Assembly (NCBI RefSeq): GCF_000740675.1
Contig: NZ_JPXI01000029.1
Coordinates: 62,001 to 126,000 of the forward strand
Length of the DNA stretch: 64,000 bases
Origin: Massilia sp. BSC265
GTDB taxonomy: Bacteria > Pseudomonadota > Gammaproteobacteria > Burkholderiales > Burkholderiaceae_D
Direction: 5' to 3'
Part shown: positions 25,970 to 35,700 of the stretch, piece by piece
Numbering within the stretch: the first letter of the stretch is position 1
How the letters are laid out: the number at the start of each line of letters is the position of its first letter
The notes under the pieces: model-generated
Told to the model about the DNA's origin: nothing
What the model saw: the letters and a program-made list of their open reading frames with translations, nothing else
The model's database searches: none
Made by a program: the position numbers and the translations under genes

Positions 25970-27340
25970 TTATGAATTGGCCAGTGTCGCGTCGACCGCG
26001 TACACGTGCTGGGCGCCGTGCATGTTGGACGCGAAGACCAGCCATTTGCCGTCCGGCGTGAAGCGCAGGTTCGGCTCCAACCGGTAATCATGGTTTGAGA
26101 GGTCGACCAGCCGTGTCGACTTGAATTTCTCGACCGTGATCAGCTTGTCGTCGTAAGAGGGGCGGTCGGCGTCGACGATGTCTTCCGCCTGCAGCAGCGA
26201 AATCCACTTGCCGTCAGCGGCGTGCGCCACCATGTCCACATCGCCTCCGTCGCTGGCGAAGGTCTTGTTGTCCGGCGCGATGTTGAAGTGTACACCCCAG
26301 TCGTTCGCCTCCATGCGCTTCCAGATGCGCCGGCCGGTGGCGAGCTCCAGGCCCGCGATCCAGAACACCTGGCCGCGCGGGGTCTGCAGGTCGTACCACA
26401 GCCACTTGCCGTCATGGCTGAAGAACTCGTGGCCCCAGATCTCGAAGTTCATGGTGCGGGTATGGGCGCTGCGCAGGCCGCTGCCGTCCGCCTGGACCAG
26501 CTTGATGCGGTCGACGCGGTGCCACGGCCCCTCCATGCAGAAGCGGATCAGATTCGGATCGGTCGGCGAGAACTGGGCGTGGCCGATCCATTCCTCGGTC
26601 TTGTACAGCACTTTCCGCTCGCCACTGCGCAGGTCGATGGTGAACAGTTCCGCCGGCACCCGCGCCGACCAGCGCTCCAGCATGCGCACACCCTTGGCCT
26701 TGGCGAAATTCAGCGGCTTGCCGTCCGGGCCGAGGGCGGCATATTCGGTATTGCCGAACTTCGCGACGCTGGCCGGGTCTTTCGGCTGCAGCGGTTTGGC
26801 TCCATAGGCGACCTGGCCGAGCAGCAGGCTGTCGTCGGCATTCGAGGCGGTGACGCCGCCGGCAGCGATGCGTGCCAGCCGGCGTACCTTTTTTGTGTCG
26901 ACATGGACGGCGTAGATGGTTTTCGGACGGTCGGCCGCTTCGCCCGGGCCCGGATCAGTCACCGAATACACGGCCTCGCGTGTGGTGCGCAGCATGAACA
27001 GCAGGTCGTTCTCGCGGCCCGGCACCAGCAGCGTCCTGTTCCAGTCCTTCAGGCGCACGCCGGTGATGCCGGACGGCGACTTGATCACCATGACGTCGCC
27101 CTCAGGGGTAAAGGCATGGCGATAGAAGTACAGCACGCCCGAACCGGCTTCTTCCGAAATGCGCACGATGCGGCGCCCGGTCCTGGGATCGGTCCATTCC
27201 TTCGGGACGGGCCCGGTGAAGGGTTTGGGGGCGGCAGGCGCAGGCCCCTGGGCCTGGGCGGAGGAGATCCCCAAGGGGAGCAGGGCGGAAGCGCCCCACA
27301 GGCCTTTGAGGACGGCGCGGCGGCTGGTCGGGGCGCTCAT
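25970..27340 (-). CDS. PL22 oligogalacturonate lyase, Tat-exported
   Basis: A 456-aa lyase that splits short oligogalacturonides by beta-elimination, yielding unsaturated uronates. The ATG at 27340 overlaps the upstream stop codon (ATGA). The N-terminus MSAPTSRRAVLKGLWG carries a twin-arginine signal, ending SSAQAQ, so the protein folds before export, probably to the periplasm. The seven-bladed propeller shows family blocks: DPRTGRRIVRIS, YFYRHAFTPEGDVMVI and the metal-site region EIWGHEFFSHDGKWLWYD, matching PL22 enzymes where His ligands bind Mn. Classical enterobacterial Ogl is cytoplasmic, so export is a difference. It belongs to the PL10-GH105-PL22-TBDR operon. Confidence 0.9.
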   Translation of the reverse strand: MSAPTSRRAVLKGLWGASALLPLGISSAQAQGPAPAAPKPFTGPVPKEWTDPRTGRRIVRISEEAGSGVLYFYRHAFTPEGDVMVIKSPSGITGVRLKDWNRTLLVPGRENDLLFMLRTTREAVYSVTDPGPGEAADRPKTIYAVHVDTKKVRRLARIAAGGVTASNADDSLLLGQVAYGAKPLQPKDPASVAKFGNTEYAALGPDGKPLNFAKAKGVRMLERWSARVPAELFTIDLRSGERKVLYKTEEWIGHAQFSPTDPNLIRFCMEGPWHRVDRIKLVQADGSGLRSAHTRTMNFEIWGHEFFSHDGKWLWYDLQTPRGQVFWIAGLELATGRRIWKRMEANDWGVHFNIAPDNKTFASDGGDVDMVAHAADGKWISLLQAEDIVDADRPSYDDKLITVEKFKSTRLVDLSNHDYRLEPNLRFTPDGKWLVFASNMHGAQHVYAVDATLANS

Positions 27341-28752
27341 TTGCCGCTCCCTGCGGGTGCTTCCAGCGTGGCCGGGTCGTAGGCCAGCACCCGCGAGGCG
27401 CGCACCTCCTGCTCGCGGCGGGCCTTTTCGGCTTCGCCGACGATGGTCTTCGGCGGTGGCGGCGTCGGCGTGGTGGCGGCGATGGTGGTCTCGTCGTCCC
27501 TGGGCTGGGCAGGCTCGGGCAGCGCTTGCACCGGGCCGTGCAGGTCCATCACTTCCAGGCCGGCCAGCAGGTAGGCACCGGTGGCATAAGGGCCGACGTC
27601 GTCCGGTTTGGTCGGCACCGGACGGTCGCCCGTCTTCTGGGCCGCGCCGACCAGGCCATTCGGCAGGATATGGCGGTTCAGCGCCGCCCAGCCGCGGGTC
27701 ACGGCAGGCAGGTAGGTGCCGCGGTCCAGCAGCCCATGGTTGATGCCCCAGGCCAGCGCATATACGAAGAAGCCGGAGCCCGAGGTCTCCGGTTCCGGGA
27801 AACTCTTCGGGTCGTTCAGGTCGCTGCGCCACAGGCCGTCCGGCTGCTGCAGTTCGATGACGCGGCTGGCCATCTTGCGGAAGATGTCGACGTAGAAGGC
27901 GCGCCCTTCGAAATTGGCCGGCATGTACTCGAGCGTGCGCGCGAGGCCCCCCATCACCCAGCCGTTCCCGCGCGCCCAGTAGACCGATTTCCCGCCGGCG
28001 CCCAGGTGGCTCCCGTCCTTGAAGCGCTCGTCGCGCAGGAACAGGCGGTCCTGTTCAACCCAGAGGCGGGCCGCGACGCGGCGCCATTCCTTGTCCATCG
28101 CCGCCAGGTAAGCCGGATTGCCGCTCAGGCTGGCCTGGCGGGCCAGCACCGGCGGCGCCATGAACAGGGCGTCGCACCACCACCAGACCAGGGCCTTGGT
28201 CTCCTGCGGGCGGTTCAGGTGCGGGAGGCTGAAGTCGAGGCGCTGCTGCAGCGGCATGAGCACGCCGCGCTGGCCGCGCCGGGTGTAGAGCTCCTGGTAC
28301 AGGTCGCCGATGGCCACCTCGTCGGCATTGAGCAGGGTGCGTTCCGAGCGTGCGCCACGCAGCGAGTAATTGTAGTGCTCGCCGACGGCGGTCAGGAAGC
28401 GCAGGATCTCCCGGTTCTGCGAGACCCGCGCCAGCCGGGCCGCACCCACATAGAAGGTAGCCGCCACCCAGTTGGACGAGATTTCGGACAGGTTCGAACC
28501 GGTGGCCAGCTGGATCGGCCGGCGGCTCATGTCGGCGATCTGCGACATGGCGACATAGTCGAGCACCGGGAGCACTGAGGCGCGCGCGGGCAGCCGGTCG
28601 GGCGCGAAGTTCAGGTCGGGGCGGGGCGGCGGCGTGAGCCAGCTGGCTTCGATGCCGGCCACCTGGGACGGCTCGGCCGCCGTCGAGGGCAGGGCCAGCA
28701 GGCTGCAGAAGGCGCCCAGCAGGGCGGTCTTGCGTAATGGGGGGTAGCACAT
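27337..28752 (-). CDS. GH105 unsaturated rhamnogalacturonyl/galacturonyl hydrolase (YteR-like), exported
   Basis: Hydrolyses unsaturated uronic acid ends left by pectate or rhamnogalacturonan lyases, with vinyl-ether hydration chemistry (family knowledge). I use the ATG at 28752 (471 aa): AGGA lies upstream and the translation opens with a good signal peptide (KTALLGAFCSLLALPSTAA). An ATG nine codons earlier (28779) is possible, but lacks a clear ribosome-binding site. The (alpha/alpha)6 barrel shows WWWCDALFMAPP with the catalytic Asp, YWARGNGWVMGGLARTLEYMP and PETSGSGFFVYALAWGI, all GH105 blocks. The C-terminal tail (about 60 residues, Pro/Glu-rich) is longer than usual. It overlaps PL22 by 4 bases and follows PL10 closely. 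Confidence 0.88.
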   Translation of the reverse strand: MCYPPLRKTALLGAFCSLLALPSTAAEPSQVAGIEASWLTPPPRPDLNFAPDRLPARASVLPVLDYVAMSQIADMSRRPIQLATGSNLSEISSNWVAATFYVGAARLARVSQNREILRFLTAVGEHYNYSLRGARSERTLLNADEVAIGDLYQELYTRRGQRGVLMPLQQRLDFSLPHLNRPQETKALVWWWCDALFMAPPVLARQASLSGNPAYLAAMDKEWRRVAARLWVEQDRLFLRDERFKDGSHLGAGGKSVYWARGNGWVMGGLARTLEYMPANFEGRAFYVDIFRKMASRVIELQQPDGLWRSDLNDPKSFPEPETSGSGFFVYALAWGINHGLLDRGTYLPAVTRGWAALNRHILPNGLVGAAQKTGDRPVPTKPDDVGPYATGAYLLAGLEVMDLHGPVQALPEPAQPRDDETTIAATTPTPPPPKTIVGEAEKARREQEVRASRVLAYDPATLEAPAGSGK

Positions 28753-28785
28753 GAATGAATATCCTGGAAGTTGTGGCATGGCGGT

Positions 28786-30153
28786 TCAGGGCTTGCCGGT
28801 AACGTTTTGTGCGCTTTCAAGTGCGGCGGCGCCGCGCGCGCCTGCGCTGAGCTTCCCTGTGCGCGACCATTCGGCATAAGCGTCGAGCGCCTTCTGCGGC
28901 GCGTTGGTGTACCAGGAATAGCCGTTGCGGCGCCCCTTCGAGATGAAATTGACGTCGTCGTGGATCGACTTGTCGCGGTCGCCGAAGATCGGCTTGCCGG
29001 TCTGGATGTCGTAATTGCGGGACCAGATCGGTCCGGCGCCCGGACGGTCGACCAGCTTGCGGCCCTCTTCCTCGCTCAGCTTGGTGAAGGCCTTGCCGTA
29101 GATGGCGCTCGCCTTCAGCCAGGCGATGCCGGCTTCGATCGCGGCCCGGATCTCGGGCGTCTGCCCGGGCTGGCGCATCAGGAACATCAGCACTTCCGCG
29201 CTCTCGGCGCTGGCCAGCGAGCGCATCTCGTAGTTGCGCGCGGAGATCGGCTTGAGGGTGATGGCATCGGCCTGCTGCGGCCAGACCGTCTTCCTGCCGT
29301 TCACGACCACCTGGGCGTCGAGGATGGGCCGCACCGCGCGAGCGCTGGCGGCGCCGGCCTGCTGGCGCAGCGCCTGGGGCACGAAGGCGAAGTCCGAGTG
29401 CCCCTCGGCGATGTCTTCCAGGATCATGGCGGCTTCGGCAACGGCGTTGTCGTTGAAGGTGATCCCGTCGTGGAAGCCGCCTTCGAGCGGGTAGTTCTGC
29501 GGCCAGCCGCCGTTCGGGTATTGCGCCATCAGGAGGTACTGGATGGCCTTGGCGATGCTGGCGCGGTAGGCGTCGCCTTCCTTGCCGGGGATTTGCGCCT
29601 GCACCCGGCCCAGGAAACGCATCTCGGTGGTGGTGGCGCCGTTGTCGAGGGTGCCGACGAAGGTCCAGAAGCGGTCCTGCGGCACGTCGAAGTTGGTCGG
29701 GTCGGCGACCATGGTCTCGGCGTCGTTGGCATAGCGCTGCCCGCGCAGGCGCGGCGGCTTGGTGCGGTCCTGGTTCTTGCTCCAGCCTCCGGAGGGGGTC
29801 TGGAAGCTGACGATGGTGTCGGCGATGGCGCGCGCCTCGGGCGTACCGTACCAGGCGGCGTCTTTGTCGAGCGGCATCTTGCCGCTGCCGGCGGTCGGCG
29901 CCGGCGGGGCGGTTTCGCCCGGCTTCAGCTCGGCGGCCAGGGTGTCGCGGTCGTACTGGCGCTGCTTCTGCGAGCGGGCGATGTACTCGACCCAGGCAGC
30001 ACGCTGCGCCGCCGGCAGCTCATTGAGCCGTTCCAGGCTGACGTCAAGCGCGGGCGTGTTGGTGCCGATGACCGCGGCGTAAGCGGGCGTGGCGGATGCG
30101 GCGAGCGCGAGACAGACGGCGCCGAGCAGGGCCGTCCTCTTGGTAGTGTTCAT
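28786..30153 (-). CDS. PL10 pectate lyase, exported
   Basis: First gene of the pectin operon: a 455-aa pectate lyase that cuts polygalacturonate by beta-elimination. The ATG at 30153 has GGAG upstream and a signal peptide (TALLGAVCLALAASATPAYA). Family 10 blocks are clear: TPSGGWSKNQDR, AQYPNGGWPQNYPL, GITFNDNAVAEAAMIL and KSIHDDVNFISKGRRNGYSWY; the last carries the Arg and Asp region of the PL10 active site. A variable segment of about 75 residues between signal and domain is low in hydrophobicity. Upstream is an ECF-type promoter element (30208-30231), consistent with control by the FecI/FecR pair encoded at 37-38.7 kb. Confidence 0.9.
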   Translation of the reverse strand: MNTTKRTALLGAVCLALAASATPAYAAVIGTNTPALDVSLERLNELPAAQRAAWVEYIARSQKQRQYDRDTLAAELKPGETAPPAPTAGSGKMPLDKDAAWYGTPEARAIADTIVSFQTPSGGWSKNQDRTKPPRLRGQRYANDAETMVADPTNFDVPQDRFWTFVGTLDNGATTTEMRFLGRVQAQIPGKEGDAYRASIAKAIQYLLMAQYPNGGWPQNYPLEGGFHDGITFNDNAVAEAAMILEDIAEGHSDFAFVPQALRQQAGAASARAVRPILDAQVVVNGRKTVWPQQADAITLKPISARNYEMRSLASAESAEVLMFLMRQPGQTPEIRAAIEAGIAWLKASAIYGKAFTKLSEEEGRKLVDRPGAGPIWSRNYDIQTGKPIFGDRDKSIHDDVNFISKGRRNGYSWYTNAPQKALDAYAEWSRTGKLSAGARGAAALESAQNVTGKP

Positions 30154-30207
30154 GCTGTCTCCATCATCGTTGGTGTTATCGGGACTGCGCTGTCCCGTAA
30201 AGACTAT

Positions 30208-30231
30208 GACTGTTGACGAGGCGGTTTCCTC
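30208..30231 (-). promoter_or_regulatory. ECF-type promoter element before the pectin operon
   Basis: On the minus strand GAGGAA is followed after 14 bases by AGTC (GGAA at 30226-30229, AGTC at 30208-30211). The same layout occurs before the signalling TBDR and before the ECF sigma gene. The predicted start would lie about 45 bases upstream of the PL10 ATG. Confidence 0.5.
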
Positions 30232-30367
30232 AGGCCGGATCGGTAAAAACCAAAAACGCGCAAGCGGATGATTGAATGGGAGCGCCGGGCATGGAATGCG
30301 TCGCTTTTTGGCGCTGCGTATGGTTGAATTTCCCGCCACGCCATTCAACGAAGGGGAGTTCACCGCC

Positions 30368-32650
30368 ATGGGTCCGATTCTGTTTTCCCGCCGCCGCATG
30401 ATGCTCGCCACGGCCGCCACCGGCGCGGCGCTCGCGGTCCCTGGTTTCACGCTCGCGGCAGACCGGATCGATCGCAAGGCGCTCGTGCGGCGGCACAATC
30501 CGGTCCTGACGCAGGTCGACCCGCACGCGCCGCTCATGCTGGGCAACGGGAACATCGGCTTCACCGCCGACATCACCGGGCTGCAGACTTTCACTGAGCC
30601 GTACAGCAAGATCGCCCCGCTGCTGACCGAGGCGCAATGGGCCTGGCACAGCTTCCCGAACCCGGACGGGCATACGGTCCGCGACACCCAGGTGGAGATC
30701 GCGGTAGCCGGCTATCCCCGCCGCTACGGCTACATCAAGGACTGGGCCGACGCGGCAAAGAACCCGGCGGTCGCCTGGATCCGCGAGAACCCGCACCGCT
30801 TCTCGCTGGGCCGCCTGGCGCTCGACCTGCGCGCCCGCGACGGTTCGCCTGCCCGCTTCGAAGACATCCGCGACACGCGGCAAACGCTCGACTTGTGGAC
30901 CGGCACCCTCACCAGCCGCTTCGTGTACGACGGCGTGCCGGTCACCGTGGTCACTCGTGTGCTGCCGGACCAGGATACGGTCATGGCCGAGCTGAGTTCC
31001 GCGCTGCTGGCGCAGGGGCGCCTGGGCGTGGCGGTGCGCTTCCCCGGGGTCTCGAAGACCCTCAATCCCGACCCCTCGGACTGGAGCAATCCCGGTGCGC
31101 ACGCGACCACCGAGCTGTCGCGCAAGGCGGGGGAACTGCGCCTGCGGCGGCAGATCGATACGACGACTTATCAGGCGGCCATCGGGGCGCCGGGCGCGAC
31201 GATCGAGCTGGCCGGCCCGCATGCCTACCGCGTCGCGACGAAAGCTGCCTCCCTGAGCGTCATGCTGCAGTTCTCGGAACGAGCCGGCGCCACGCTGCCG
31301 ACACCGGCGGCCGGCGCCGCAGCTGTGGCGCGTCACTGGACCGGCTATTGGACCCAGGGAGGCATGGTCGATTTCTCGGGTTCCCTCGATACGCGTGCGG
31401 CGGAACTCGAGCGCCGCGTAATCCTGTCACAGTACCTGATGGCGGTGAACGCTGCCGGCAGCTTCGCGCCGCAGGAAGAGGGCTTGTTCTCGAACAGCTG
31501 GAACGGCAAGTCGCACCTCGAGATGCACCCCTGGCACGCGGCGCATTTTGCCCTGTGGGGCCGGCCCCAGCTGCTGGAACGCAGCCTTGGCTGGTATGTC
31601 GGCTTCCTCCCGAAAGCCAAGGCAAGGGCGGCGGAGCAGGGCGTCAAGGGCGCATGGTGGCCCAAGATGATAGGCCCGGATGGCGTCGACAGCCCCTCCA
31701 AGGTCTCGCCCTTCATCATGTGGCAGCAGCCGCACCCGATCTACATGAGCGAGCTCTTGTGGCGCGCGGGCGGAGGCGCGCGCGTACTGAAGACCTACGG
31801 CGAACTGGTCGAGGAGACCGCCGACCTGCTGGCCTCGTTTCCGCAGCTTGATGCGGCAAGCGGCAAGGTCCGCCTAGGCCCGCCCATCATCCCGGTGCAG
31901 GAGAACTTCGCGCCCCTCAGCACCTTCGACCCGGCCTTCGAGCTCGCCTATTACCGCTGGGGCATCGAGACGGCCCAGTCCTGGCGCGAGCGCGCCGGCA
32001 AGGGACGCCGTGCCGACTGGGACGCGCTGCTGGCGAAGTGGCCGGCGCTGCCGCAGAAGGATGGCCTGTACCTGCCGGTGCGCTCCGTGCCGGCCTTCTG
32101 GGACAATGCCGCCGGCAGCTGCCGCGCGAACGCGCTGGACGACGGCTGCCAGAACCGCGACCACATGTCCTTCCTGATGCCGCTCGGCTGGCTGCCGGGC
32201 CGGGATGTCGACCGGGCGACCATGCGCCGGACGCTGGACCGGATGAAGCGCGACTGGGACCTGCGCCAGACCTGGGGCTGGGACTATCCGATGATGGCCA
32301 TGACCGCCGCCCGGCTGGGCGCGCCGGAGGAAGCCGTCGGCTGGCTGTTCTTCGATGCCAGGAACAACCAGTTCGGCAAGACCGGCATGACCCCGCGCGT
32401 GCACCTGGACGCCCACGCTGCCCACTTCGTGCCGACCGCGACCGGGGCAGGCGCAAGGGTCGAGAACGGCGCCGGCCCGGACGGTCCGGGCTACCAGCGC
32501 GCGGCCGAAACCTACTTCCCGTCGAACGGCGGCCTGCTGCTGGCGGTGGCGCTGATGGCGGCCGGCTGGGACGGGCAGGCCGGCGGCGCGCCGGGCTTCC
32601 CGAAAACCGGGTGGAAGGTAAAGGTCGAAGGTGTCCTGCCTTCGCTGTGA
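30368..32650 (+). CDS. Putative six-hairpin glycoside hydrolase, Tat-exported
   Basis: A 760-aa protein with the look of an (alpha/alpha)6 glycosidase. The ATG at 30368 has GGGGAG nine bases upstream; the N-terminus FSRRRMMLATAATGAALAV is Tat-like and ends TLAA. Recognisable blocks are LMLGNGNIGFTADITGLQTF and QWAWHSFPNPDGHT near the start, EGLFSNSWNGKSHLEMHPWHAAHFALWGR in the middle (a probable catalytic-barrel entrance), and QTWGWDYPMMAMTAARLG near the end. I have seen this style in proteins labelled GH65-like, but cannot name a CAZy family with confidence. It diverges from the PL10 operon over a shared 214-bp gap. The likely role is an exo-enzyme for pectin side chains or xylan. Confidence 0.7.
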   Translation: MGPILFSRRRMMLATAATGAALAVPGFTLAADRIDRKALVRRHNPVLTQVDPHAPLMLGNGNIGFTADITGLQTFTEPYSKIAPLLTEAQWAWHSFPNPDGHTVRDTQVEIAVAGYPRRYGYIKDWADAAKNPAVAWIRENPHRFSLGRLALDLRARDGSPARFEDIRDTRQTLDLWTGTLTSRFVYDGVPVTVVTRVLPDQDTVMAELSSALLAQGRLGVAVRFPGVSKTLNPDPSDWSNPGAHATTELSRKAGELRLRRQIDTTTYQAAIGAPGATIELAGPHAYRVATKAASLSVMLQFSERAGATLPTPAAGAAAVARHWTGYWTQGGMVDFSGSLDTRAAELERRVILSQYLMAVNAAGSFAPQEEGLFSNSWNGKSHLEMHPWHAAHFALWGRPQLLERSLGWYVGFLPKAKARAAEQGVKGAWWPKMIGPDGVDSPSKVSPFIMWQQPHPIYMSELLWRAGGGARVLKTYGELVEETADLLASFPQLDAASGKVRLGPPIIPVQENFAPLSTFDPAFELAYYRWGIETAQSWRERAGKGRRADWDALLAKWPALPQKDGLYLPVRSVPAFWDNAAGSCRANALDDGCQNRDHMSFLMPLGWLPGRDVDRATMRRTLDRMKRDWDLRQTWGWDYPMMAMTAARLGAPEEAVGWLFFDARNNQFGKTGMTPRVHLDAHAAHFVPTATGAGARVENGAGPDGPGYQRAAETYFPSNGGLLLAVALMAAGWDGQAGGAPGFPKTGWKVKVEGVLPSL

Positions 32651-32652
32651 CG

Positions 32653-32717
32653 CGTAGGGTGGGCGGCTTCGAGGCTGGGTGTGAATCGTCTTCCAGAGTG
32701 GAGCCGCCCACCCTACG
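32653..32717. repeat. Palindromic repeat with GTAGGGTGGGCGG ends (second copy)
   Basis: A perfect 16-bp inverted repeat (CGTAGGGTGGGCGGCT at 32653-32668, complement at 32702-32717) around a 33-base loop. It starts 3 bases after a stop codon and lies between convergent genes, exactly like the copy at 2354-2486. It probably also acts as a two-way terminator. Confidence 0.75.
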
Positions 32718-32770
32718 AAAAAGCAGCCATTCCGGCTCGCGCGGGAATGGCTGTTCTTGCATGGCGAGGC

Positions 32771-35700
32771 TTACATCGTGCGGAAGTTCACCCCGAACAT
32801 GATGCGGCGGCCCGAATACGAGTAGTCCAGGATGTTCGGCGTGCCGTCGGCGAACGGCGCGTACGGACCCTGGCTGTGCGAGACGATCGCATTGCCGAGG
32901 TTGCGCCCTTCGACGAACACCTCGATCTGCGGCGAATACCTGTACGAGATCTTGGCGTCGATGAAGCGCGTGGCGTCCGTGAAGTTCGGCGACCCGGGGT
33001 TGTAGGTCGCGCCGGTGCGGCCGCCGCCCACGTTCGGGTAGTTGAACATGCTGGTGGTCCTGCCGCAGGCCGCGATGCAGTTGAAGTACGAGCCCACGGC
33101 TTGCAGGGCGACCCTCGCCGACAGCTTGCCATCGTCGTACCACAAGGCTGCGTTGTAGGTGTACTTCGGCTCGTTCTGCGGCGGCAGCGGCGTGCCGGTC
33201 AGCAGGTCGACGATGTTCGCCGTCGACGTGGTCGAGTGCATCTTCGAGTAGTTCGCGTCGAAGCCCGTGTAGCGCAGCAGCCAGGGCAGGAAGGTGAACG
33301 CCGTCTTGCCGCTGAACTCGACGCCGCGGCGCCCCGTCGTGGCGCCGTTCATCCAGGTCGAGTAGTTGAACAGCTGGTCGGCCAGCGAGGCGCCGGTCGC
33401 CGGATTGGTCATGTCCGAGTTGGCGAACAGCGGCGACTGCGACACGCCCTGCGCGATCGCGCCGCCGATCTTGCCGTCCTGGCGAAAGCCCGTCGCCGTC
33501 AGCATCGTGTCGCGGTTCGGATACCATTCGATCGACAGGTTCTGGTTGAAGTTCTTCTGCGCGGCCAGTTCCGGATTGCCGACCGTGCCCGAGCACGACT
33601 GCGCGTCCTCGCCCAGGTCGTCCTGCACCTGGTTGTAGGTGCACGAACCCGAGGCCAGCAGGCGCGAGACCGGCGGCCGGGCCACCGTCTTGGCGCCGCT
33701 GTAGCGCAGCACCAGCTTGTCCGGGACCAGCCAGGTGGCCAGGTTCAGGCTCGGCAGGATATCGGTGGTCTTCGCACTGGTGGCCGTGGCCTGCTGCACC
33801 CGCATCGTGGTCGTGCCACCCACGGCATCGGGGAAGTTCGGGTCGAAGCTGGGCGTCTTGGTGATGGCCGTGAAGCTCATCATGCCGGTGCCGTGCACCT
33901 TGGTGCGCACGTAGCGGACGCCTACGTTGCCTTCCAGTTCCAGGCCGAAGGGCAGGGAACGGTCCGTGAACGGCAGGTGGTCGAGGCCGAAGTCGCCCAT
34001 CAGGTAAAAGGCGTCGGTGCGCTCCTTCAGGTGCTGGGCCGGCTGCTTGTAGACCTTGCCGTCATTGGCAGTGCACTCCTTCACGCAATTGAAGTTGGTG
34101 TTGCCGACCTGGGAAATTGCGAACAGCTTTTCGACGTCGACCTGGGTCCAGTTCTCGATCAGCCCGGAGGGTCGGTCCTTGGCGCCATGGAAGAACTGGG
34201 TCGGCGTGGCTTTCAGCGTCATGACCTGGTTCAGCATGTCGACGAACTGGGGCACGGTGTAGACCATCGAGCCGTCCAGCGACTGGCGGATGTCGCCCTT
34301 CGGGATCCAGCCGTACACGCACTTGTTGCCGCCCGGCGCCAGCGAGCCCGGCGTGTCGGCGCAGGCATACATGGTGCTGCGCAAGGTCGGCGAGGGCATC
34401 ACGATCGGCGCAACGAAACCCGGCGTGCCGAAGCTGCCTTGCGGGTCGCGCAGGTTGTAGCCGCCGTTGTTGATGTTCCAGTTGTCGTTGCGATTGTCTC
34501 GCATGTTGTAGCCGGCCTTGAAGCGCTTGAAGAAGGGGACGGCGTCCGGCGTGATCCAGGTCGCGTCCACCTTCGCGGTGCGCTCGGAGGTATGGTACTC
34601 GGTCGGCACCCAGGTCAGGTTCGGCGACGAGGTGCCGGCATTCTGCTGGGCCGCCGTGTAGGCGGGCGCGGAGTTCGTCGTGTACACGGTCGGCACGATG
34701 GCGGCGCTGGCGCCGCGCGGGAACAGTGCGGCGAAGCGCGAGGCGTCGGCTGCGGTGATCGGATTGACCCCCGGGAAGCTGTAGGTCCACAGGCCGTTCG
34801 GCATGACGCTCAGCGTGCCGCTGCCGTAGTAGTCGTTCAGCGAGAGCTCCTTGATGCCCTTCCTGAAGTCGGACTGGGCGTCGCCCGCGAAGAAGTCGAC
34901 GTTGAAGCCGCCGCGCTTGAAGTTGCCGCCCAGTTGCAGGTAGCGCGCGGTGGTCTCGCCGATACCATGGCTCTGGTTGGTCCTTGCGACGCCATTGCTG
35001 TTGGTATTGTCGAAGGTGTACGACAAGACGTGGTGGTTGGCGTCGACCACGGCGGAACCGGGGCGCACGTTCGCACTGCCGTTCTGCACCGAGAAATTAC
35101 CCAGCGAGTAGGCCAGCGTATTGATGTCGTTGTGGCGCTTGTTGTAGCTGCCTTTCGAGTAGACGGTCAGTTCGTTGGTGAGCTTGTAGTCGGCGCGCAG
35201 GTCGAGGTTCTTGCGGCGGTCGATTTCGCGCCGGATCACGTAGCGCGGACCGGACGGGGTGTAGTCGTTCCACTGGTTCAGGCAGGTGTTCAGCTCGTTG
35301 GTACGCTGGTTCTGCGCGGCGGTTCGTGCCGACGCCGAAATCTGATTCAGCTGGGTCGACGAAATCGGTGCGAAGATCGCGCGGCATTCGTCCTTGCTCC
35401 GCGCACCGCCCGAGCGGGTGACCAGTTCCAGCGGCGTGGATGCATTGAAGAAGCCGCCGTTCGTCAGGGGCGAGCGCAGCAGCGGAGTCGTGCTGGTCGC
35501 GTCGGCCGTGTTGACGGTGCCCGGCTGGAAGCTGAAGGTCTTCTCCGGCGAGTTGTCGAAGTCGAACAGGCGGTAGTAACCCTGCCAGCCGTTGTTGCCG
35601 CCGCCCGAGACCTCGGTCTTGTGGCCTTCGTTGTCCAGCGTGGTGGTCGATGCGTTCAGCAGCAGGCCCAGGCGCCCGTTCATGTACTTGTTCGCCAGGA

